Shown: positions 8,752-16,805, numbered from the stretch's first letter. The stretch: 64,000 nucleotides of DNA from a virus (IMGVR_UViG_3300014911_000002:25380-89379); one strand, 5' to 3'. Notes: generated by a model from the letters alone, not told the origin. Program-made: numbers and translations.

Positions 8752-9613
8752 TACCTTTCTCCATCATCTCTAACTTCTTGTTTTTATATTCCATATATCG
8801 TTCATCCTCAAGCTCAAACTGTTTATGGAGTTCGATACAGAGCTTTTTGATCTTTGTATGGTCAATGTCACTTAGGTCAACATCTGGCCTATTGACCCAT
8901 ATCGGCACTTTTCTTAGTTCCTCAAGCTCAGAGCCTCCATAATGGCCGACTCTGCCTCCTTCTCCATCTTGCAGATTCTCTCCATGATCTGCAAATACCA
9001 CAACCGTCTCTATATTATTTGTTATGTTCTTGAATGCCATCAATCTTGTTTTAAAATCGTCAACTCCTATTTTATACCAATCAAGGAGTTTTCGCCTTGG
9101 CATCCTAGCCATAAGTCTATCGCAGTTAACCACGCATGGAAGTTCCTTTGGTCCGTAACAATCTATGCCCCATGGACCATGTGTTAACCATGAATGATAG
9201 AATATCAAATCCCACCACTCATTTGTTGCCATAGACCATTTTCGTCCAACGTATTCAAGAACATCGTCATCATTATTTGTAACGGCATTCCATTTAATCG
9301 GTGGCAAAAATGTAAACTTATCTCTTCTTGAAGGCGGAAGCCATTTGGGTCCATTTCCAATCAATCTCGAAATGGTAACCCAAGAGTCAAAATGATCAAA
9401 AATGGTATCTTTACAAGCCTCTGGTCTGACTGTGTCTAAAAAACCTCTAACGCCGGTTTCTTCTGGAGGTTTTCCTGTTGCCACAGTTGCTAGAACTGGT
9501 GCAGTAAAGGTTTCAATAGCTCTAAATGAACCCCATGATTCTTCTGGGAAGACGCCTTTTAGATATTTTGTCGCAAAATCATATCGCAAGCTATCAGCAA
9601 GTATTAATATCAT
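8744..9613 (-). CDS. Sulfatase / alkaline-phosphatase superfamily hydrolase
   Basis: 289 residues. The opening ILADSLRYDF carries the first metal-binding Asp and a following Arg; TAPVLATVATG near residue 38 holds the Thr/Ser nucleophile region; VVVFADHGENL near 207 and GHYGGSELEELRKVPIWV near 225 are the standard C-terminal metal-ligand motifs (DHG and GH). Without the C/S-x-P-x-R sulfatase signature it is more likely a phosphodiesterase or phosphatase of the alkaline phosphatase fold than a formylglycine sulfatase. It may act on surface polymers or nucleotides. The neighbours are unrecognised, and its stop overlaps the zinc-finger-like gene. Confidence 0.75.
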   Translation of the reverse strand: MILILADSLRYDFATKYLKGVFPEESWGSFRAIETFTAPVLATVATGKPPEETGVRGFLDTVRPEACKDTIFDHFDSWVTISRLIGNGPKWLPPSRRDKFTFLPPIKWNAVTNNDDDVLEYVGRKWSMATNEWWDLIFYHSWLTHGPWGIDCYGPKELPCVVNCDRLMARMPRRKLLDWYKIGVDDFKTRLMAFKNITNNIETVVVFADHGENLQDGEGGRVGHYGGSELEELRKVPIWVNRPDVDLSDIDHTKIKKLCIELHKQFELEDERYMEYKNKKLEMMEKGNE

Positions 9614-10065
9614 TTTCTCTCACCTTTTATATGAACTGGAATATAACATCTTGAAGTTTTCGTTGTGTCTACAGGTATAAACTCTTTGATGTATGTTCTT
9701 CGAATTAATATTGTATCTTCGCTTTCATCTAGAGGTTCTTCAAATCCCACGGCGTATCCTTTCTTCTCAACATCCTCAAATGTCTTCATAAACTTATCAA
9801 CCACCTCTTTATCTTGAAGCTTCCTGTTAGATTTGAATCCAAATTTAAGAATGTCTAGCTTGACTCTATCTTCTTGAGGCGCAGAATATCTTTCTTCTCT
9901 TAATATTTCACCATCTTCTGTAATAACTTCCATCTTTGTGACAACAGCTGGTATTCTGATTGTGTAGATGTATTCGGTAACATTCATCATATAATCGTAA
10001 TATTCTTCTTCTTTGAAATGATTTTTTATGTAACCTGACAAATCTTTTTTCGAAAATTTCTTCAT
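9610..10065 (-). CDS. Hypothetical protein, 151 aa
   Basis: ATG at 10065 with GGAGGAA upstream. The N-terminus is helical and basic/acidic (MKKFSKKDLSGYIKNHFKEE); the rest is beta-rich with a central VVTKMEVITEDGEILREERY hairpin. It ends in an ATGA overlap with the sulfatase-like gene, so the two products may work together. No family recognised. Confidence 0.6.
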   Translation of the reverse strand: MKKFSKKDLSGYIKNHFKEEEYYDYMMNVTEYIYTIRIPAVVTKMEVITEDGEILREERYSAPQEDRVKLDILKFGFKSNRKLQDKEVVDKFMKTFEDVEKKGYAVGFEEPLDESEDTILIRRTYIKEFIPVDTTKTSRCYIPVHIKGERK

Positions 10066-10129
10066 AATCAGCTATTCCTCCACTTTTGGCATTTTCTGTT
10101 TATGTTTGTCAAATCGGCCAATATTATAA

Positions 10130-10285
10130 CTAATCACTCTTCAGGTTGTTAAACAGCTTCTTTGCGCATATATCGCAAGTATAACCTATATCGCATTTAC
10201 ATCTTGGAATCTTGCCTCTCCTTAAGGCTAGATGAACTTCGGTAAGCCAATACAACTGCTCATAATCAGTGTCATAATCATCCAT
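10130..10285 (-). CDS. Small zinc-binding protein, 51 aa
   Basis: Short ORF reading MDDYDTDYEQLYWLTEVHLA at its start, with a CKCDIGYTCDICAKK cluster near residue 29: a CxC plus CxxC arrangement that could hold zinc. No strong ribosome site (GTGATATT upstream). It opens the array of tiny Cys-containing genes between 10.1 and 10.9 kb. Confidence 0.5.
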   Translation of the reverse strand: MDDYDTDYEQLYWLTEVHLALRRGKIPRCKCDIGYTCDICAKKLFNNLKSD

Positions 10286-10297
10286 AATATCACATGT

Positions 10298-10423
10298 TTA
10301 TATTATTGTATAAGGAACTCTTAAGACTTGTACATCGCCTGTCGATGGATTACCAATCTCATATCCAAGAAAATAGTCTTTTCCATCTGTTGTTGATATT
10401 TTTGCATAATATACCACAGTCAC
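10298..10423 (-). CDS. Small protein, 41 aa, unknown
   Basis: Best read from a GTG at 10423, which overlaps the upstream stop and has GAGGG nearby. A longer in-frame reading from TTG at 10513 runs through the neighbouring zinc gene and is probably not used. The product is beta-rich (VTVVYYAKISTTDGKDYFLG) without cysteines. Start and existence are both uncertain. Confidence 0.4.
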   Translation of the reverse strand: MTVVYYAKISTTDGKDYFLGYEIGNPSTGDVQVLRVPYTII

Positions 10424-10425
10424 AT

Positions 10426-10593
10426 CTATCCCTCTTTTATCCCTTCTTGTCTGTCTATAATCCGAGCCCCAGTTTCTCTTTCCATCCTGTCTCGATAGAT
10501 ATCGATGAAGCAATCAGAACATAAGACAAGGTCACCATCCCAGATGATAAACCTACTTTTCACTTCCTCGCCGCAAAAATCGCAATTAACCAT
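10426..10593 (-). CDS. Small zinc-finger-like protein, 55 aa
   Basis: Starts MVNCDFCGEEVKSRF and has CSDC near residue 29, giving two CxxC pairs about 22 residues apart, the layout of a rubredoxin-type or treble-clef zinc knuckle. The C-terminal part is a charged helix. The ATG at 10593 overlaps the end of the next upstream zinc ribbon gene by 8 bp, so the set is translated in series. Confidence 0.55.
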   Translation of the reverse strand: MVNCDFCGEEVKSRFIIWDGDLVLCSDCFIDIYRDRMERETGARIIDRQEGIKEG

Positions 10594-10750
10594 ATCTCAA
10601 AGAGTCTGGCAACCAAACTTCTCCACCATACTTCACTATCAGCTTTCCACAATAGGGACAGATAGGATCTCCTTTCATACTCTCGATTATAAACCTGCCG
10701 TTACAGTGTGGGCAGATGATCTCTTCGAGAATCTTAGACTTTCCTTTCAT
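10586..10750 (-). CDS. Zinc ribbon protein, 54 aa
   Basis: From ATG 10750, with AGAGGAGA as ribosome site. ICPHCNGRF and ICPYCGKL give two CPxC knuckles about 20 residues apart, the classic zinc ribbon. Longer in-frame starts lack a ribosome site. Zinc ribbons of this size often bind nucleic acid or larger proteins of transcription and replication. It overlaps both neighbours by a few bases. Confidence 0.65.
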   Translation of the reverse strand: MKGKSKILEEIICPHCNGRFIIESMKGDPICPYCGKLIVKYGGEVWLPDSLRYG

Positions 10751-10865
10751 TTTCAGTCTCCTCTGGGTCCGGACCAATTATAAAAGTTCCGCAACCACAG
10801 TAAGGGCATTTTAACATGTCTTCTGAAACTCGATTTCCACATTTGATGCAATACCATGAACTCAT
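10734..10865 (-). CDS. Zinc ribbon protein, 43 aa
   Basis: ATG at 10865 overlaps the previous stop (ATGA). WYCIKCGNRV and KCPYCGCG form two Cys pairs in zinc-ribbon spacing, with an extra Cys after the second pair. The C-terminal tail is acidic (GPDPEETENERK). Part of the small zinc-protein series; specific role unknown. Confidence 0.6.
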   Translation of the reverse strand: MSSWYCIKCGNRVSEDMLKCPYCGCGTFIIGPDPEETENERKV

Positions 10866-11149
10866 TCCTCTCCCTCCAAGCTATGTTTAACTATTTTCTT
10901 GTAGTGAGCTTCAAATAATAATTCTAAATATCTTGGATCTCTGGATTTGTCGGTCATTTTGCATTGTCTTGCCCAATCTCCCACCACTTGAGTCACAAAC
11001 TCTTCCTTACCTTCAGGACTGGTATAGCCTAAATAAGACGTGAAAGTGAGTAAGTCATCTTCGGTTGATTTTTTCCCGTAAGCCACTAACCTTTTGCCAT
11101 CCCATATTTCTATCCTATCGTCAAATTCTATAATTCGTAGTTCTCTCAT
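10862..11149 (-). CDS. Hypothetical protein, 95 aa
   Basis: A small mixed alpha/beta protein: a beta hairpin at the start (MRELRIIEFDDRIEIWDGK) and helices toward the end (RYLELLFEAHYKKIVKHSLE). No recognised family. It heads the zinc-ribbon series and is joined to it by an ATGA overlap. Confidence 0.55.
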   Translation of the reverse strand: MRELRIIEFDDRIEIWDGKRLVAYGKKSTEDDLLTFTSYLGYTSPEGKEEFVTQVVGDWARQCKMTDKSRDPRYLELLFEAHYKKIVKHSLEGEE

Positions 11150-11170
11150 TCTAACCCTTCAATATTTAAT

Positions 11171-11323
11171 CTAATCTTCTATAGACGCTCTTATTTCCCA
11201 TATTAAATCATTTAGACTATCCCAGAAATCTTCCTTAGTGTCTTCAACACTCATCCTATCCCATACTTCTCCATTCCATGTTATTATGCCTTCATCGTAA
11301 TCAATTTCTATTATGTGCTTCAT
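11171..11323 (-). CDS. Small acidic protein, 50 aa
   Basis: ATG at 11323 behind GAGGTGA. A beta hairpin (KHIIEIDYDEGIITWNGE) is followed by an acidic, Trp-containing helix (DTKEDFWDSLNDLIWEIRAS). Its start resembles the 95-residue protein encoded next (both open with an Ile/Glu-rich strand, a Trp and an Asn/Asp-Gly turn), so the two may be distant relatives. Small acidic viral proteins are sometimes host-protein inhibitors, but there is no direct sign here. Confidence 0.5.
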   Translation of the reverse strand: MKHIIEIDYDEGIITWNGEVWDRMSVEDTKEDFWDSLNDLIWEIRASIED

Positions 11324-11340
11324 TATTTCACCTCTGCTAA

Positions 11341-11547
11341 TCATATTAGCTTCTTTGCTTTCTTTACCATCTTTTCTGCATCCCTTAATAAATCTTTTAT
11401 GATTTTTTCTTGATTCTCAGGCTCAATCTGCGGACCACCCACAAAGACATTGCCGGCTGTCCGCTCTTCCAATGCTTTCAATCTCTTTTCTATATTAGTT
11501 AGACGGCTTTCGATTCGTCTAATGCGATCTTCTAAATCGGCGTTCAT
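11341..11547 (-). CDS. Coiled-coil protein, 68 aa
   Basis: Residues 4-30 (LEDRIRRIESRLTNIEKRLK) show a regular heptad of Leu/Ile, a strong coiled coil. A Gly/Pro linker follows, then a basic amphipathic helix. Its start overlaps the end of the two-helix membrane protein gene by 4 bp, so the pair may form a membrane-anchored oligomer. Confidence 0.6.
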   Translation of the reverse strand: MNADLEDRIRRIESRLTNIEKRLKALEERTAGNVFVGGPQIEPENQEKIIKDLLRDAEKMVKKAKKLI

Positions 11548-11810
11548 TTTTTATCATCTTCTTTTCCGTGCAAATCTGACATTGCCACAGCTATATCAGC
11601 GAGCATATGGGCAGCAGAATCATATACTGAATCCCTAATGCTTTTTATATCCTTCTCGATTGACCTTTCTATGATGGTTATACCTATTACACCCAAGGCT
11701 ATTCCGCCAACAACGACGCCTAAATCATTTCCATAGAACCCTTTATAGAAAATACTTCCTGATAATGTTAGCAAAAGATATCCAATTGGACGAGCAAGGA
11801 GACTAATCAT
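11544..11810 (-). CDS. Membrane protein with two helices, 88 aa
   Basis: Two hydrophobic segments: about residues 5-24 (LARPIGYLLLTLSGSIFY) and 29-47 (LGVVVGGIALGVIGITII), the second rich in Gly. A cytosolic charged tail follows. The size and topology would suit a holin or small ion-permeable oligomer, but it is far from the late genes, so this is only a possibility. AGGTGAT gives a good ribosome site. Paired with the coiled-coil gene downstream. Confidence 0.6.
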   Translation of the reverse strand: MISLLARPIGYLLLTLSGSIFYKGFYGNDLGVVVGGIALGVIGITIIERSIEKDIKSIRDSVYDSAAHMLADIAVAMSDLHGKEDDKK

Positions 11811-11818
11811 CTAATCAC

Positions 11819-11983
11819 CTATGTTGGAAACATATCTATTTCGATACGGCTAAAACGTGATGTATTTAGTTCATCCAAAAGATACTCCAATGCTTCTTTT
11901 GTATTGTTAACTTCAAACTTATGCGTCTCAACTTTGTGCAAACCATCAAAAATTTTTACAACCGCATAATATCGTTTTTTCAT
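11819..11983 (-). CDS. Small protein, 54 aa, unknown
   Basis: Starts MKKRYYAVVKIFDGLHKVET and continues with a helix and a strand (beta-beta-alpha-beta texture), like a small ferredoxin-like or ribbon fold. Its stop overlaps the ribosome site of the membrane protein gene. No motif identifies a function. Confidence 0.5.
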   Translation of the reverse strand: MKKRYYAVVKIFDGLHKVETHKFEVNNTKEALEYLLDELNTSRFSRIEIDMFPT

Positions 11984-11992
11984 GCCCTTCAG

Positions 11993-12607
11993 TTATACCT
12001 CCAAATCTATTTCCTTGAAGGTCTTAACACAACATGAACAGGTATCACATATTTCTATACATTTATCAACATGATGATGGCCAAAGAAGTGATATTTCGG
12101 CTTTAATTTATATACAAGAGAGGTTATGAGAGGCGAACCTCTATCTCGCGCATCTCTCTCCTTTATTATGAAGGGTGATGGTGCTTCGTGAGTTAGCAGT
12201 ATATCCAATTTTGGCATCTTTAGAGCTTTTGTATATTCATCTAGTGTGAAGTGGCTTCTTCGCTTCCCTTTTAGCTCCTGCTTAGATTTTTGGAAGGATA
12301 TTGGGGAAAAATTTCCGCCAAAACCACCAATCCTCAGGCCGTGAATTTTAATATAAGTGCCATTTGGGATAAAAATAAGATTTTTCGCGATCTCTGAAGG
12401 CTCTCTTATTCCATGGATTTCATCAAGAGCCTCGTGATTACCCATTACGAAAAACATACGTTTAGGCAAATCTGGATAATAGTCTTTATCACCAGCTAAA
12501 TCTCCGACCTGAAGATATAAATCAGCGGAAATTCTCGTAAGATAATTTTTAAGCGTTGAGTAATCACCATGAATGTCTCCAATAACTACAATCTTCATGG
12601 TTCGCAT
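11993..12607 (-). CDS. Calcineurin-like metallophosphoesterase
   Basis: 204 residues with the full set of family motifs: GDIHGD near residue 10, GDLAGD near 37, GNHE near 56, and a late GHHH preceded by LTHEAP. These hold the two-metal active site. The short length fits the YfcE/PP-type group that cleaves phosphomonoesters or diesters, including cyclic nucleotides. It follows the CysD-like gene with no gap, so it may hydrolyse the adenylated or phosphorylated product of that enzyme (for example PAP), but this is inference from position. Confidence 0.8.
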   Translation of the reverse strand: MRTMKIVVIGDIHGDYSTLKNYLTRISADLYLQVGDLAGDKDYYPDLPKRMFFVMGNHEALDEIHGIREPSEIAKNLIFIPNGTYIKIHGLRIGGFGGNFSPISFQKSKQELKGKRRSHFTLDEYTKALKMPKLDILLTHEAPSPFIIKERDARDRGSPLITSLVYKLKPKYHFFGHHHVDKCIEICDTCSCCVKTFKEIDLEV

Positions 12608-13456
12608 TTACATATATCCTAATGCTCTTAGCCTACGCATAATCTTTTCTTTGTCTTGCGCTCTTCCAGCTCTTTCTCCAACGCCCTTATAAGATTTTAT
12701 TTCTTCTATGATTTTATCAATAGTGTCAGCATCCGATTCTATTGGTGATGTACAAGGTGCACATCCGATGCTTCTGTATCGATAACCATTTACTGCAAAA
12801 TATAATGGATTTACAGGTATGTTTTCCTGTTTAATATACTGCCAGACATCCAATTCTGTCCAGTGGAGCATCGGATGAATTCTGTAGTGATCAACCTCTT
12901 CATCACTCCAGTCAGCAATATAGAGCGACCATCCAGCAAATTCAGCATCTTGTAGATATTCAAATGGGGAGTCGCCCTTTTCACTTGGCTTTTTGGGTCT
13001 TATAATTTCCCAATTTCCCCTCTTCCTCGGTGAAAAGTATCTTTCGATGCCCCTTTCAGGAAGTTCGTCTCGCCTTATGGCTAAAACTAAAGCATCGATA
13101 CCATATTCTGCAATTGCTTTCTTCAGTGCATTTGTCTTCCTTTCCATACAACATTTAAACCTATCTGCATATGGTGAAGTCATCTTGAATGCCTTTGAAT
13201 TTTTAACTGTTATAACTTCTAAATCCCACTTATCTATCAATTTCTGTTTGAATTCATAGATTTCTGGCAGCTTTAGTCCAGTATCTATATGCATCACGGG
13301 AAACTGAACCTTCAAACCTTCTGGATTCGCTTTCCTTGAAAGATGAAGAAGAGTGGTAGAATCCTTCCCGAATGAACAGAGTATGAATGGATTTTTAAAC
13401 TGGCTTTTTACTTCTCGAAGTATGAATATGCTCTGCTTCTCCAATTCTTCTAGCAT
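12608..13456 (-). CDS. PP-loop ATPase: CysD / PAPS-reductase family protein
   Basis: 282 residues. SFGKDSTTLLHLSRKA near residue 29 is the PP-motif that binds ATP; PVMHIDTGLKLPEIYEF, HWTELDVWQYIKQENIPVNP and the C-terminal GERAGRAQD follow the order seen in sulfate adenylyltransferase subunit 2 (CysD). The IGCAPCTSPIESDADT stretch has two Cys where CysD usually has a single one, more like reductase-type members. No CysN GTPase gene is near. It may activate or transfer sulfur, for modification of a nucleoside, DNA or a surface sugar. The DUF2061 gene nearby supports a sulfate link. Confidence 0.78.
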   Translation of the reverse strand: MLEELEKQSIFILREVKSQFKNPFILCSFGKDSTTLLHLSRKANPEGLKVQFPVMHIDTGLKLPEIYEFKQKLIDKWDLEVITVKNSKAFKMTSPYADRFKCCMERKTNALKKAIAEYGIDALVLAIRRDELPERGIERYFSPRKRGNWEIIRPKKPSEKGDSPFEYLQDAEFAGWSLYIADWSDEEVDHYRIHPMLHWTELDVWQYIKQENIPVNPLYFAVNGYRYRSIGCAPCTSPIESDADTIDKIIEEIKSYKGVGERAGRAQDKEKIMRRLRALGYM

Positions 13457-13583
13457 TCATATCACCTTTTTCTAAAAGACTGGATATGTTCTGAGATGCC
13501 ACATTAGGAAATCCATATTTTCAATATCAAATAGCATACACTGTCTTGATTTCTCTTCTTCCTGACGAGATATAGGCCTGAGA

Positions 13584-13700
13584 GGCCCAGAAATCGATGT
13601 AGAGACGAGTTTTTTCCACGCAAGTATCTCACTATTCGTCGTCTCAAAACTCGTCTCTACGGCCGCGTTAGACGCCTTTACGGGCTTAATTTGAGGTGGG
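13584..13700. repeat. Dispersed palindromic repeat, copy 2
   Basis: Same family as copy 1 but inverted. Arms TAGAGACGAGTTTT and AAAACTCGTCTCTA flank a core (rc CGAATAGTGAGATACTTGCG), and the element ends TAGACGCCTTTACGGGC then TTTGAGG. It lies between a zinc ribbon gene and the CysD-like gene. The 90-residue minus-strand ORF that spans it (13472-13744) is probably a by-product of the repeat. Confidence 0.8.
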
Positions 13701-13718
13701 TTGGGACTATTTTTGGGA

Positions 13719-13874
13719 TTATTCATCGCTACATGAATCGTCATTCCTTACAGAAAGGACAATATAGTCCTTAGACCTACAGAAAGGACATCTAAACTTC
13801 TGTGGGGAAAAATCAGATTCAGGGAGTGTGTATCGTTCCCCACAATTTTTACATTCTATTTCATAATATTTCAT
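13719..13874 (-). CDS. Zinc ribbon protein, 51 aa
   Basis: Reads MKYYEIECKNCGERYTLPES at its start, then RCPFCRSKDYIVL: two CxxC pairs about 21 residues apart. The ATG at 13874 overlaps the stop of the DUF2061 gene by one base (TAATG). The acidic tail ends just before repeat copy 2. Probably a small nucleic-acid- or protein-binding module. Confidence 0.6.
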   Translation of the reverse strand: MKYYEIECKNCGERYTLPESDFSPQKFRCPFCRSKDYIVLSVRNDDSCSDE

Positions 13875-14077
13875 TATATCTTTCCCCATTCTATCTTGTT
13901 CCAGATTCGTTCATGGAAATAATACACGATTGTCTTTATAATATGAATTAATGCAGAAGTCCTAACCGAGAATGAACCATCTCGAGTTACACCCCAGATT
14001 ATACTAAAGGTTATAAGGAACCCTAATATTCGCCAGCTTATAGACTTTGCAAGAGAGCGTATCTTCATATCAGTCAT
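13874..14077 (-). CDS. DUF2061 family membrane protein
   Basis: About 67 residues from ATG 14077 (another ATG at 14068 is possible). KIRSLAKSISWRILGFLITF, then a second hydrophobic helix, then IIKTIVYYFHERIWNKIEWG, match the DUF2061 pattern: two membrane helices with the signature YYxHERIWN-x-xxWG. From memory, DUF2061 occurs beside or fused to sulfate-assimilation genes such as cysC and cysD in other prokaryotes, which fits the CysD-like gene a few hundred bases away. Its biochemical role is unknown. Confidence 0.8.
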   Translation of the reverse strand: MTDMKIRSLAKSISWRILGFLITFSIIWGVTRDGSFSVRTSALIHIIKTIVYYFHERIWNKIEWGKI

Positions 14078-14318
14078 ATTTCGACCATTCTCGCTTAAGG
14101 ACTTCAAAAACTTCACGAGATATTAACACCTTTAATTGCTTCTCTTGGTTTTCCCAACCAAGGAAGTATTTTCCGTTTCGCCTCTCAACAAAAAATCCTT
14201 CTTCGGTAATCTTTGAAACTGGACAACGCCATATTCGTTCTACGAATTCAGAACTTCTTTTACGACTGCTTTCCACTTGTGCTGAAGCTTTCTTAACGCG
14301 ACGTTTTTTACGGCCCAT
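14070..14318 (-). CDS. Basic protein, 82 aa, unknown
   Basis: The N-terminus is very basic (MGRKKRRVKKASAQVESSRK), then a beta-rich middle (EGFFVERRNGKYFLGWENQE). It overlaps the GT4 gene by 79 bp; a GTG at 14276 would shorten the overlap. The basic tail suggests nucleic-acid binding. No family recognised. Confidence 0.5.
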   Translation of the reverse strand: MGRKKRRVKKASAQVESSRKRSSEFVERIWRCPVSKITEEGFFVERRNGKYFLGWENQEKQLKVLISREVFEVLKREWSKYD

Positions 14319-15514
14319 TCTCTTGCATTCCTCCCATGTTCTTCCATAATGTCTCTATTCTGATAATAGAACTCTAGTGCTTCAACTAGTTTATCAATAT
14401 CAATGAGTGCTCTTTGAACTGCTGCAACATTGAATCGTTCCCAAAAGAGGGTAACATACGGTACGAGTATGCCTCGTGGACTTGGTTCTCCATCCATTAT
14501 AAGTTCTTGAGATGTTGTATAGTCAGTAATCACCGTTGGCTTCCCGCAGGCTGCGGCTTCAATAGTTGTAAGCCCGAAGCCTTCACCTGCAGTCGGATTT
14601 ACTGAAATATCCCACATATTATAAATCTGTGGAATTTGCTTTCTTGGCATGCCAACCTGGAACGGCTGAATTATTTTATCTCCGATGCCGTAAAGATTTA
14701 CAAGATAGCCTATCGGATAACCAAATACATCATTCCAATCCATTTGAAGATGAAGAAGCACATCGTCTTTATCCTTCGCAAATTTAGCAAAGGCCTCGAT
14801 TAATCTTGCAGGCTGCTTTCTCGGTTGGTTTCTATTTAAATCGCCAACTACAAATTTATCCTGAAGGGATTCAGGCTTTTCCGCAGGTTTGAATATTGCA
14901 GAATCTACACCGTGCCAAATGTAGTCGACATCCATATTGAAGTATTGCTTGAAGACATATTGCCCATATTTTGACATTGCAATAACTTTATCAGCTGTCA
15001 TATATATTTGTTTCCAGAAAGGCATTGGTGGTTCGCCATCTTGTGGTGCGTATTGAATCCATTTCACATCTCTTGGGTATTTTTCTCTGAATTTTAAAAG
15101 CTCGCCTTCCAAATGCATCTGTATGGTTGCATCATCGAGGATTTTCTTCGCTGGAAGGTCTGCAACCTTTAGAGTGATTGAATTTGGGCATAAAACTGAA
15201 GGAACATGCTCTACCATCTGGATATCATTTACGGTTATCAAAATGTCTGGTTTAAGGTTATCCAGTAAAACGGGTAAAGAGCGCCTGCCAAAATCGTAGA
15301 GCTCTCTTTCACGTGGATAATTTCTATGCTGAATCACTTCTCTCGGGTCACCTTCAATGTCAAGAATGATTTTTCTGTCCATTACTTCCTGTAGTCCCAG
15401 GATATGTACGTCGTATTCATCCGCGAGAGACCATGCAACACCCTGAGCATTAACACCAAATCCAGTTGGACCTTGAAGGTTATCTGAAACTATAAGAACT
15501 TTTTCTCCAGCCAT
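14240..15514 (-). CDS. Glycosyltransferase family 4 (GT-B fold)
   Basis: 424 residues. The N-terminal Rossmann part has GPTGFGVNAQGVAWSLADEY, the Gly-rich loop for acceptor binding, and the C-terminal part has NPTAGEGFGLTTIEAAACGKPTV, the E-x7-E nucleotide-sugar motif of GT4. It starts two bases after the next upstream GT-B-like gene ends, so the two are one unit. A virus with four or more glycosyltransferases probably decorates its virion or its DNA, or alters the host envelope; which of these cannot be read here. Confidence 0.85.
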   Translation of the reverse strand: MAGEKVLIVSDNLQGPTGFGVNAQGVAWSLADEYDVHILGLQEVMDRKIILDIEGDPREVIQHRNYPRERELYDFGRRSLPVLLDNLKPDILITVNDIQMVEHVPSVLCPNSITLKVADLPAKKILDDATIQMHLEGELLKFREKYPRDVKWIQYAPQDGEPPMPFWKQIYMTADKVIAMSKYGQYVFKQYFNMDVDYIWHGVDSAIFKPAEKPESLQDKFVVGDLNRNQPRKQPARLIEAFAKFAKDKDDVLLHLQMDWNDVFGYPIGYLVNLYGIGDKIIQPFQVGMPRKQIPQIYNMWDISVNPTAGEGFGLTTIEAAACGKPTVITDYTTSQELIMDGEPSPRGILVPYVTLFWERFNVAAVQRALIDIDKLVEALEFYYQNRDIMEEHGRNAREWAVKNVALRKLQHKWKAVVKEVLNS

Positions 15515-15516
15515 AG

Positions 15517-16485
15517 TTACACCATAGCCAATTCTTCAAAATATTCTAAATAATTCTTCACTTGATTTTCCCATGACAGCCAGGTCGGGTCTGGAACATC
15601 ATCTAAATCTTCATGTCGTAGTGCATGTACGACATCATCGGTAAATTTATCGGGGTCTGGTCTACCCTTTAAGACACCCTCTTGTGAACCGATGAAATCA
15701 TAGTGTGGAACATCTTTCACGATGAGTTTTGTATATGAACCGTACATATCTGCGGCTATTCCAGATTGAGAGCCATAGGAATTCCCGCCAGCATTCCAAG
15801 CAAAGAGTAAATCACACGCTTGCATTTTTTCATTCAGTATCTTTTCTGGCACAAATTCAGTATCTATTCTAAAATTCTCCTCTTTACCGAGACGTTTGAC
15901 AACCGAGCGGATTTCTGCTTCCCTTCCTAAATCTCCGGCTTTCCAATATGAGGTGATCAAATAAAGAAACTCATCATCATTTAATTTTGGAAGGAGTTTC
16001 TCAACTATCAATGGCAAACGTTTTCCCGTACCGGTGATGAATCCGGCCGTCCCAACTATTTTCTTATCTACTGGAAGACCATATTTTTCTCGAAGTTTCA
16101 TCTTATCTTGTTTTGGAAAGACCAAAGCTGGGTGTGGTATAACTCTATAATTCCAAGGTTCCTCACGTAGACCTTTTATCTGAGATTCTGAATGTAATAC
16201 AACACCTTCCAAAATAGGGAAGAACTGTTGAAGACCGTTTATGTGATGTGCCGTTACAACAATTACTGGATTTACGTATTGGTTTATGAAACGATTTAAC
16301 AACTGAGGTGGTACTATTCCCGGTTCGTATTGTACCGAAATCACATCGACATCTTCGCGCAGATTTTCTGCAAACATGAGAGTTTTAACATTTGGAAGTT
16401 TGCTCAGATAATGCGATAGCCGTTTAGCATAAGTATAAATCCCACATCTCTGGCCGATAGATGAACACTGAATTGCTATTTTCAT
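15517..16485 (-). CDS. Glycosyltransferase, GT-B fold (GT4-like)
   Basis: 322 residues. The opening IGQRCGIYTYAKRLSHYLSK resembles the acceptor loop of GT4 enzymes, VIVVTAHHINGL follows, and VGTAGFITGTGKRLPLIVEK starts the donor domain. The C-terminal E-x7-E site is weak, as the region reads AWNAGGNSYGSQSGIAADMY, so donor use may differ or the protein may be inactive. Encoded directly upstream of the full GT4 gene. Confidence 0.7.
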   Translation of the reverse strand: MKIAIQCSSIGQRCGIYTYAKRLSHYLSKLPNVKTLMFAENLREDVDVISVQYEPGIVPPQLLNRFINQYVNPVIVVTAHHINGLQQFFPILEGVVLHSESQIKGLREEPWNYRVIPHPALVFPKQDKMKLREKYGLPVDKKIVGTAGFITGTGKRLPLIVEKLLPKLNDDEFLYLITSYWKAGDLGREAEIRSVVKRLGKEENFRIDTEFVPEKILNEKMQACDLLFAWNAGGNSYGSQSGIAADMYGSYTKLIVKDVPHYDFIGSQEGVLKGRPDPDKFTDDVVHALRHEDLDDVPDPTWLSWENQVKNYLEYFEELAMV

Positions 16486-16805
16486 ATCGCATCCTCAATT
16501 TTTACTACATCCCATCTTCTTCGTAATTTTTCCACGGTTTGTTTAAATTGTTCGTATATATCATTCGTTAATTCGCGCTTGAATATATCGATTATTTCCT
16601 TTCTTTCTGACTTCTTAAGTTTATCACGCGGAATTATCGTGAAATGTTTTCGATAATTCCATTTCTTTCTGCTCTTGTCTTTGAGGAAAGGTATGTGGCG
16701 TTTCCGCTTTAAATAAAATCTAACAGATGCCCAACCTGTTACAAATATCGCATCATCATATTCATGAACGCGAATTTCGATATGAGGCTTAAAGCCTTTC
16801 TTCAT
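16482..16805 (-). CDS. Hypothetical protein, 107 aa
   Basis: Start taken at ATG 16805, which has GGAGG upstream; the longer reading from 16847 runs into the neighbouring zinc gene. The N-terminal half is beta-rich (KPHIEIRVHEYDDAIFVTGW) and the rest basic and helical. It overlaps the GT-B gene start by 4 bp, so a link with glycosylation is possible. No family recognised. Confidence 0.6.
   Translation of the reverse strand: MKKGFKPHIEIRVHEYDDAIFVTGWASVRFYLKRKRHIPFLKDKSRKKWNYRKHFTIIPRDKLKKSERKEIIDIFKRELTNDIYEQFKQTVEKLRRRWDVVKIEDAI

Noticed and set aside
8744-9613. True sulfatase
   Set aside because: The C/S-x-P-x-R formylglycine motif is missing; only the wider alkaline phosphatase fold is supported.
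13472-13744. Minus ORF of 90 aa
   Set aside because: It runs through repeat copy 2 and overlaps a zinc ribbon gene with good start and stop; the middle is repeat sequence.
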